Assembly: GCF_032302195.1 (NCBI RefSeq)
Contig: NZ_CP135275.1
Coordinates: 2,976,001 to 3,040,000, forward strand
From: Paenibacillus sp. MMS20-IR301
GTDB taxonomy: Bacteria; Bacillota; Bacilli; Paenibacillales; Paenibacillaceae
Direction of reading: 5' to 3'
Length of the DNA: 64,000 nt
This document shows, piece by piece, positions 58,758-64,000 of this stretch. How positions within the stretch are numbered: position 1 is the first letter of the stretch; the number at the start of each line of letters is the position of its first letter. The notes under the pieces were generated by a model. That model saw only the letters and a list, made by a program, of their open reading frames with translations, was not told the DNA's origin and did not search any database. The position numbers were made by a program, and so were the translations under genes.

Positions 58758-60029
58758 ATGCAAAATATTAAAGGTACCTATGATTACTTCGGCCGTGAGC
58801 AGGCCATCCGCCAGAATGTCCGGGCCACATTACAGGAGCTGTTCGAGCTGTACGGATTCGAATCCATGGATACGGCGCTGCTGAATGAGCTGGAGCTGCT
58901 GACTTCCAAATATGCCGGGGGTGACGAGATTCTGCGCGAAATGTACCAGCTGACCGATCAGGGCGGACGCAGGCTTGGGCTGCGGTATGATCTGACGATT
59001 CCTTTTGCCAAGGTCATTGCCCTGAATCCGGGAATTGAATTCCCGTACCGGCGCTATGAGATCGGCAAGGTGTTCAGGGACGGGCCGGTCAAAAAAGGCC
59101 GGCTGCGTGAGTTCCTGCAATGTGACGCCGACGTCGTCGGTATTGCCGGCCCGCAGGCCGAGGCGGAGCTGATGCAGCTGGCGGCGGAAGTCTTCCGCCG
59201 GCTGGACATTCCGGTTGTTCTGAAGTGGAACAACCGCCGCTTCCTAGGAGAGATTCTCAGTGCTGTCGCAGTTCCGCCGGAGGAGCAGCTCTCCGCAATG
59301 CTGACGCTCGATAAGCTGGCCAAAATCGGCAGCGGCGGTGTACTGGCCGAGCTGACGGATAAGCAGCTGGCAGCGGACACGGTGCAGCAGATTGCCGGAC
59401 TGCTTACGCTGGACAATCCGGAATTCGGGCAGCTGGTGGAGCAATATCAACTTGAAGGACTGCCGGGGGCAGGTGAGGTTCTTGCTCTGCAGCAGCTGAT
59501 TGACGGGGTTGGCCTGGGAGCCGTCTGTGTCTTCGATCCTTTTCTCTCACGCGGCCTCTCCTTCTATACGGGAACCGTCTATGAAATCTTCGATGCTTCC
59601 GGCCGCTATACTTCAAGCCTGGGCGGCGGCGGCCGGTATGATGCCATCATCGGGAAGCTTGTGGGGCGTGATGATATAGCATACCCGACCGTGGGGATCT
59701 CCTTCGGGATGGAATCGGTTATGGCTCTGCTGGGCGGACGTCCGGCGGAGGCGGAGGACCGCTGCGGCGTGCTGATCATTCCGGTCGGCGGATATATGCC
59801 GCAGGCGCTGACTGCTGCCGCTGTACTGCGGGCCGCGGGCATCCGCACGAATGTGGACAGCGGCACGCGCAAGCTCAAAAAAACGCTGGCCGGAGCCAGC
59901 GCTAAAGGGTTCCGCTATGTGATTATGATCGGAGAAACCGAAGCAGCTCTCGGCAAGCTGCGGCTGAAGGATATGACGCTGCAGAGTGAAACGCTGGTTA
60001 GTGTGGAGGAGGCCGTCCGGTTGATATAG
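58758..60029 (+). CDS. hisS: Histidyl-tRNA synthetase paralogue (HisS family)
   Basis: A 423-residue class II synthetase. The catalytic core shows GLRYDLTIPFAK, motif 2 FRDGPVKKGRLREFLQCDADVVG, the histidine-binding RGLSFYTGTVYEI and GGGGRYD, and motif 3 PTVGISFGMESVMALL. An anticodon-binding domain is present at the C-terminus (GVLIIPVGGYMPQALTAAAVLRAAGI...), which speaks for a true HisRS rather than HisZ. The sequence is not that of the usual Bacilli HisRS: the KGTYDYF start and RDGPVKKGR motif 2 resemble a divergent type. No other his gene is nearby. GAGGGAGCTGCTGATT before ATG 58758. Regulated by the leader and terminator described above (inference). Confidence 0.88.
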   Translation: MQNIKGTYDYFGREQAIRQNVRATLQELFELYGFESMDTALLNELELLTSKYAGGDEILREMYQLTDQGGRRLGLRYDLTIPFAKVIALNPGIEFPYRRYEIGKVFRDGPVKKGRLREFLQCDADVVGIAGPQAEAELMQLAAEVFRRLDIPVVLKWNNRRFLGEILSAVAVPPEEQLSAMLTLDKLAKIGSGGVLAELTDKQLAADTVQQIAGLLTLDNPEFGQLVEQYQLEGLPGAGEVLALQQLIDGVGLGAVCVFDPFLSRGLSFYTGTVYEIFDASGRYTSSLGGGGRYDAIIGKLVGRDDIAYPTVGISFGMESVMALLGGRPAEAEDRCGVLIIPVGGYMPQALTAAAVLRAAGIRTNVDSGTRKLKKTLAGASAKGFRYVIMIGETEAALGKLRLKDMTLQSETLVSVEEAVRLI

Positions 60030-60500
60030 ACAGCGGTAATCATCAAACATCCGGGAACAAGAGCGGCCGGAAGTCCAAAACTCATCTCTAAGCGGAAAAT
60101 CATGTACAATGAGCTGCCGCGCAGGTAAATGGGTTAAATGGGCCCTCCGTTAAGAAAAGCGGCCAGCCACGCAATGGTTATTCAAGTGACTAGCTTAGCG
60201 TTACGGACATGAGAGACGTTAAGCCTGCAGAAAGGTACCTGAGTGTCGGTCCTACGGACATGAGCGCCGTTATTTCACTGGAAAAGCGGAGTTTGCCCAT
60301 GATAAGCGGCGGATAAGGGCCGTCATGTCCGTAAGCCCGCCCGAATGACCTTTTTGGAGCGAATAAAGGCTGTGGTGTCCGTCCGATTGGGATTGTACTT
60401 GAACCATTCCACTTCAAGCTATATAAGAAAGCTCTGTGAACATGGAGAAATGATAATGCCATTGTCACTACATTGCTGAAACAAGGAGATGTGCGCCAGT
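60030..60500. other. Intergenic region with dispersed repeat copy B
   Basis: Holds the repeat at 60168-60406 and, after it, the block TTCAAGCTATATAAGAA. No gene is seen before the pseudogene. Confidence 0.6.
60168..60406 (+). repeat. Long dispersed intergenic repeat, copy B
   Basis: Nearly identical to 49921-50164, same orientation. The first third is also found, more diverged, at 4752-4850 (AGCTTAGCGTTACGGGCATG, GAGAGACGT, GGGTCTTGCGGA). Confidence 0.85.
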
Positions 60501-60819
60501 ATGAACATATTAAACCCAAAGAAAAATACTGTATTTAAAGTTATAGTAACTGCTATAATATGCACCATCCTTATCGTTGGCTTATTATCAAATTCTGCGG
60601 TTAGCTCCATATTTAAGACTACCGCGACGGTATTTATACCTGGGAAATTCAGCGGCTTGAAACCACCGATTTGTCCAACATTACTGTTGAAAGACCGTGA
60701 ACAACAGCTCCGGAAGCAAGCGTGTATATTATGATAAGACAACTGACGTTATAATCGAATTTATATACGCCAATCACACCAGAGACCTTGCATGGACGAT
60801 ACTAAGATATTCAGAATAG
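60501..60819 (+). pseudogene. Decayed gene for a small membrane-anchored protein
   Basis: A start MNILNPKKNTVFKVIVTAII with one membrane helix is preceded by AAGGAG. The frame then loses sense: a second frame reads IQRLETTDLSNITVERP and stops, and a third reads VNNSSGSKRVYYDKTTDVII then EFIYANHTRDLAWTILRYSE to a TAG at 60817-60819. Read in order the three pieces give one plausible protein of about 105 residues, so at least two frameshifts have broken it. No family is recognised. Local base composition is lower in GC than the neighbours. Confidence 0.6.
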
Positions 60820-60835
60820 AAATGCGCTCTTTCAA

Positions 60836-62038
60836 TTAAGCATAAATACCCATAAGCATTCCGCCCGCCGCACCGGTTAACACTACGATCCAAGGCGGCA
60901 ATTTCCAGTAAACCAGCATGCTGAACAAGACAGCGGCAAAAGCAAAATCAAGAGGCGCCTGTATGGAGCTGGTCCAGATCGGCTGATAGAAAGCAGAGAT
61001 CAATATTCCTATCACGGCTGCATTTACGCCCGTTAAGGCACCTTTTGCTTTTGGATTATGCCGCACAGTATCCCAGAAAGGCAGGCTTCCGGCGATTAGC
61101 AGAAATGCAGGCAGGAAAATAGCAACCGTTGCCAGCAGCCCGCCCGGCCAGCCGTTCATCACAGCACCGAGATAAGAGGCAAAGGTAAACAGCGGTCCCG
61201 GAATGGCCTGGGCTGCCCCGTATCCGGCAAGAAACGCCTCTTCGCTTACCCAGCCTGTTGTGACAAATTCCCGTTCAAGCAAAGGCAGGACAACATGTCC
61301 ACCGCCAAACACAAGCGAACCGGAGCGGTAGAAGCTGTCGAACATAGCAATCCAGCGTATGGAGGTAACTTGTCTTAGAACCGGAAGCAGCACCAGCAGT
61401 CCAGCAAACAACACTAAACAGCCTATGGCAAATCTGCGCTTCACCGGAAAGCTGACCCGGTCATCCGAACCGGCTTCCAGCCGGCTGTAGAGCAGGAACC
61501 CAACAATAGCGGACAGGAGAATAATAGCCACCTGGGAATAGGCAGTCTGCCACAATAATGTAATCACCATTGCCGCCAGGGCTATAGCTTTTCTAGGCAG
61601 GTCCGGAGCCAGTTTGGAGGCCATTCCTGTAATGGCATGTGCTACAACGGCAACTGCAACTATTTTCAAGCCATGTATCCAGCCCGCACTGCTTACATCC
61701 ATCCCCTGCAGAATCAGGGCAAAGATCATTAAGGCAGCTGCAGAAGGCAATGCGAACCCGAGAAATGAGACAATCCCGCCCAGCACACCGGCCCGCATAA
61801 CCCCCATCCCTATCCCCACCTGGCTGCTGGCCGGGCCGGGCAAAAACTGGCATAATGCTACTAAATCGGCGTAATTTTTCTCATCCATCCATTTTCTTTT
61901 GCGGATATATTCCTCATGAAAATATGCCAGATGGGCAATCGGCCCGCCGAAGGATGTAAAACCTAATTTGCCTGACACCAGCAGAATCTCAAGTAATGAT
62001 CTAATTATCCCCTGTTCCCTCCGTACCGGCTGCTCCAC
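60836..62038 (-). CDS. chrA: Chromate transporter ChrA family, two-domain form
   Basis: A 400-residue membrane protein with two homologous halves. The N-terminal half has KLGFTSFGGPIAHLAYFHEEY, DLVALCQFLPGPASSQVGIGMG; the C-terminal half has SFYRSGSLVFGGGHVVLPLLE and AGYGAAQAIPGPLFTFASYLGA. The FGGP, LPGP, FGGG and IPGP pairs are the family's duplicated signature. Long-chain CHR proteins export chromate or, in some species, carry other anions. ATG 62038 is preceded on the minus strand by GGAGGGGAGATTAG. Confidence 0.93.
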   Translation of the reverse strand: MEQPVRREQGIIRSLLEILLVSGKLGFTSFGGPIAHLAYFHEEYIRKRKWMDEKNYADLVALCQFLPGPASSQVGIGMGVMRAGVLGGIVSFLGFALPSAAALMIFALILQGMDVSSAGWIHGLKIVAVAVVAHAITGMASKLAPDLPRKAIALAAMVITLLWQTAYSQVAIILLSAIVGFLLYSRLEAGSDDRVSFPVKRRFAIGCLVLFAGLLVLLPVLRQVTSIRWIAMFDSFYRSGSLVFGGGHVVLPLLEREFVTTGWVSEEAFLAGYGAAQAIPGPLFTFASYLGAVMNGWPGGLLATVAIFLPAFLLIAGSLPFWDTVRHNPKAKGALTGVNAAVIGILISAFYQPIWTSSIQAPLDFAFAAVLFSMLVYWKLPPWIVVLTGAAGGMLMGIYA

Positions 62039-62239
62039 AATCTAATCTCCCCTCCAGCTGCTCGTGAACATCATCATTTTCAAATGTCTATTTAGGATGT
62101 TACATAGATCCAAGCCTCACTACAACTCTTTCCGGAAAAAATTACACTGCCATTACAATTGGAAAAGCGTATCTTAATTTTGCGGTTTTACGGCGGGGTA
62201 TTCATTCATGCGCTAGTGGAGAAAATCCGACCATCAAAA

Positions 62240-62262
62240 AGAACCGTCAAAAAGACGGTCCT
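62240..62262 (-). terminator. Terminator after the second YesN-type regulator gene
   Basis: On the minus strand GACCGTC and GACGGTT pair around TTTTT and CTTTTTG follows, 12 bases past the stop. Confidence 0.75.
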
Positions 62263-62273
62263 TCCGCATTTAA

Positions 62274-63914
62274 CTATTGTTCACCGGGGGCTCTGGCTGC
62301 CGGCCCTATACGCGTGCTGTCCCTGTATTCCTTGGGTGAGAAGCCGCTTGCGTTCTTGAAAACACGGTTGAAATGGCGTACATTGCCAAACCCTGTTTCC
62401 TCGGCGATTCTGCTGATTTTGTCATCGGTGAACGCCAGCTTTTTGCGGGCTTCATCGATCCGGATATGGGTCAGGAATTCGATAAAAGTAACGCCGGTCC
62501 GCTGTTTGAACAGATTGCTGAAATAAGCAGGGTTCAAATATACCTCGTCCGCCACCTCCTTCAGGCTCAGCGGATGATGATAATGCTGCGAAATATAACG
62601 CTGGGCCGCATGCACCGGGTCCGGATCCTTCGCTTCCCTGGATTTCGCAATACAACCGGTCAGACCGAGCAGCAGCCCCCGGCATTTCTCGGCCAGCTCC
62701 TGCCGCGACGACAGGCTGCATACATCGAACAGCACTTTGCGGATATCCTTCGAACCGAGCCAGGACTCGGTCACGCCAAGCTCTTCGGATAATTCATAGT
62801 AGTAGAGCAGCAGCTTGCAGATCTGCTGGTGAATGCTCTCCGGCGATTCCGCCGTGCTGCACAGCTCTTCAATCATATGCTCGACAATTGCACCGATGCT
62901 GGCTACCCGGCCATCCACAATCGACTTCTCCAGCATCTCCCACGACCATTTCAGCGGTCCGCCGCCGGAGTGGGGGCGCCTTGTCATAAGCGCATAATCC
63001 AGCAGCTTATCACCGCCTTCGATTAAGCGGTATAAGAGGGCGATTCCCGCTTCAGTATAGGCCTTCGGAATGCCCGGCAGCCCTTCCGCCGGATTGCTCA
63101 CCCCGATCGTCACCGTCAGGTTCGACAATGAGCGGATCTGCCTGCGGATCATATCGCCGAGGGCTCCCGGTGCCGACAGGGACTGCTGCGGCTCCGCTGT
63201 ATTCAGCAGCGCCACCACTTCCGTATCCGACAGCACGAAGCTTATGCCGGTCGCATGCCGGTCAATCATCTCCTGGACTACCTGCTGGATATACAGGAGG
63301 AACAGCGAGGCATCGCTCTGCAGATAGCGCTCTTTCTCGACGGAATGCTTATCGAGCTTAATCACCATGCAGATGAAATAGGGATGCCGGATGGTGAAGC
63401 CCAGCTCGCGCAGCAGCTGCAGGTCACTTTCGCCTGTCTTGCCTTTGAGCAGACTCTCGCTCAGGTGGCCAGCCACATGGCGCTTCAGTACCGGCCGGGC
63501 CTGCCAGGCCTCAGTCTGCTGCACCGGCAGCGCCTTGCGCTCAGCCAGCTCCCGTCCCAGCTTCTCCAGCACCCGGCTCAGCTCCTGGCGCTCAACCGGC
63601 TTCGTCAAATAATCCTTCGCCCCCTGGCGCATCGACTGCTGCACATAAGCGAATTCATCATAACCGCTAACGACAACGGTTATCAGATCCTTGAAGCGCC
63701 CGCCGGCCATCTGCTGCAGCTGGATCCCGTCCATCCGCGGCATGCGGATATCGGTAAGCAGCACCTCCGGCGACAGCTCATCCAGCTTGTCGAGTGCATC
63801 ATAGCCGTCACTGGCTTCACCGACTACCTCCCAGTTTCCTTCCAGGCTGGTGATCATTTTGCGCAATCCTTTGCGGAAGACCGATTCATCGTCAACGATC
63901 AGTATTCTGGGCAT
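62274..63914 (-). CDS. YesN-type AraC-family response regulator (second pair)
   Basis: A 546-residue transcription factor: receiver domain with IVDDE, phosphoacceptor D55 in LLTDIRMPRMDG, then VVVSGYDEF and YLTKPVE; a long middle region; and a C-terminal AraC domain (LKEVADEVYLNPAYFSNLFKQRTG, ISRIAEETGFGNVRHFNRVFKNASG, followed by FSPKEYR). It overlaps the partner kinase gene by 23 bases, the same overlap length as in the pair at 11.2 kb. Targets lie presumably beyond the right edge. Confidence 0.92.
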   Translation of the reverse strand: MPRILIVDDESVFRKGLRKMITSLEGNWEVVGEASDGYDALDKLDELSPEVLLTDIRMPRMDGIQLQQMAGGRFKDLITVVVSGYDEFAYVQQSMRQGAKDYLTKPVERQELSRVLEKLGRELAERKALPVQQTEAWQARPVLKRHVAGHLSESLLKGKTGESDLQLLRELGFTIRHPYFICMVIKLDKHSVEKERYLQSDASLFLLYIQQVVQEMIDRHATGISFVLSDTEVVALLNTAEPQQSLSAPGALGDMIRRQIRSLSNLTVTIGVSNPAEGLPGIPKAYTEAGIALLYRLIEGGDKLLDYALMTRRPHSGGGPLKWSWEMLEKSIVDGRVASIGAIVEHMIEELCSTAESPESIHQQICKLLLYYYELSEELGVTESWLGSKDIRKVLFDVCSLSSRQELAEKCRGLLLGLTGCIAKSREAKDPDPVHAAQRYISQHYHHPLSLKEVADEVYLNPAYFSNLFKQRTGVTFIEFLTHIRIDEARKKLAFTDDKISRIAEETGFGNVRHFNRVFKNASGFSPKEYRDSTRIGPAARAPGEQ

Positions 63915-64000
63915 CTACGTCCTCCTCCCTCGCTGTACCCTGATAGTTAATGACCGGCAGCTTCAGCACTGCCTTGAAGCCCTGAAACGGCATGCTCTCC
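63892..64000 (-). CDS. YesM-type sensor kinase, C-terminal fragment (cut by window edge)
   Basis: The minus-strand frame enters from the right edge as ...ESMPFQGFKAVLKLPVINYQG and runs through TAREEDVDAQNTDR to a TGA at 63892-63894. GFKAVLKLPV resembles the last strand of HATPase domains in YesM kinases. Position directly before a YesN regulator and the 23-base overlap support the call. Only ~35 codons are present. Confidence 0.65.
   Translation of the reverse strand, partial: ESMPFQGFKAVLKLPVINYQGTAREEDVDAQNTDR

Overview
The window is chromosomal DNA of a Gram-positive, endospore-forming Firmicute, most likely a Paenibacillus. The evidence is the gene content: YesM/YesN-type two-component systems, CUT1 sugar ABC transporters with lipoprotein binding proteins, a YjcZ-type small sporulation protein, a glutamate racemase, a DbpA/YxiN-type helicase, a B. 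subtilis-type Zur regulon, many TTG/GTG starts with strong AGGAGG sites, and moderately high GC. No phage, IS element, CRISPR array or rRNA operon was seen; there is one tRNA, Leu(CAG).

Layout. 1-6 kb: 3'-truncated hemE, an MFS exporter, an O-methyltransferase, a THUMP-type RNA methyltransferase, a repeat-rich spacer, and three small proteins (DUF1450, a cysteine-free HesB/IscA-like protein, DUF1232). 6-18 kb: one long leftward operon of eight genes (two FAD-dependent oxidoreductases, sugar ABC transporter, YesMN sensor pair, secreted beta-helix protein). 18.3-18.8 kb: a perfect-period 52-bp tandem array. 19-26 kb: LysM-M14 endopeptidase, glutamate racemase, YtxH protein, SufR-like regulator, HepT-like protein, Dabb protein, double-HTH protein, methyltransferase, DUF6157. 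26-34.6 kb: a zinc-starvation region with near-perfect Zur boxes: znuCBA plus zinc-independent S14; zinc-independent L33 plus ZagA; a second COG0523 GTPase with a YcgR/YcgQ-like pair; and a small NusG-II-domain protein with its own box. 34.6-44 kb: six-PAS hybrid kinase, a sigY-like ECF sigma/ABC operon, a BlaI/M56 pair with three operator dyads. 44-54 kb: tRNA-Leu, an Lrp-LysE-MFS operon, a Btr-like AraC regulator and a sibling iron-siderophore binding lipoprotein (both Fur-boxed), a CynX-type MFS, YjcZ, and a Fur-boxed ABC exporter. 54-64 kb: ABM monooxygenase, M20 peptidase, DbpA-like helicase, HD hydrolase, a histidyl-tRNA synthetase paralogue behind what looks like a His-codon leader-peptide attenuator, a decayed gene, ChrA, and a second YesN/YesM pair cut by the window end.

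Most unusual signals: (i) the promoter / MNR...HHHKQR leader peptide / terminator arrangement before the stand-alone hisS paralogue; (ii) the compact Zur regulon, including a NusG-II protein whose Zur box sits between -35 and -10; (iii) a hairpin-forming conserved RNA-like element present twice with a compensatory base-pair change; (iv) dispersed ~240-bp intergenic repeats and a 52-bp tandem array. All functional assignments come from reading translations and motifs; no database search or folding program was run.
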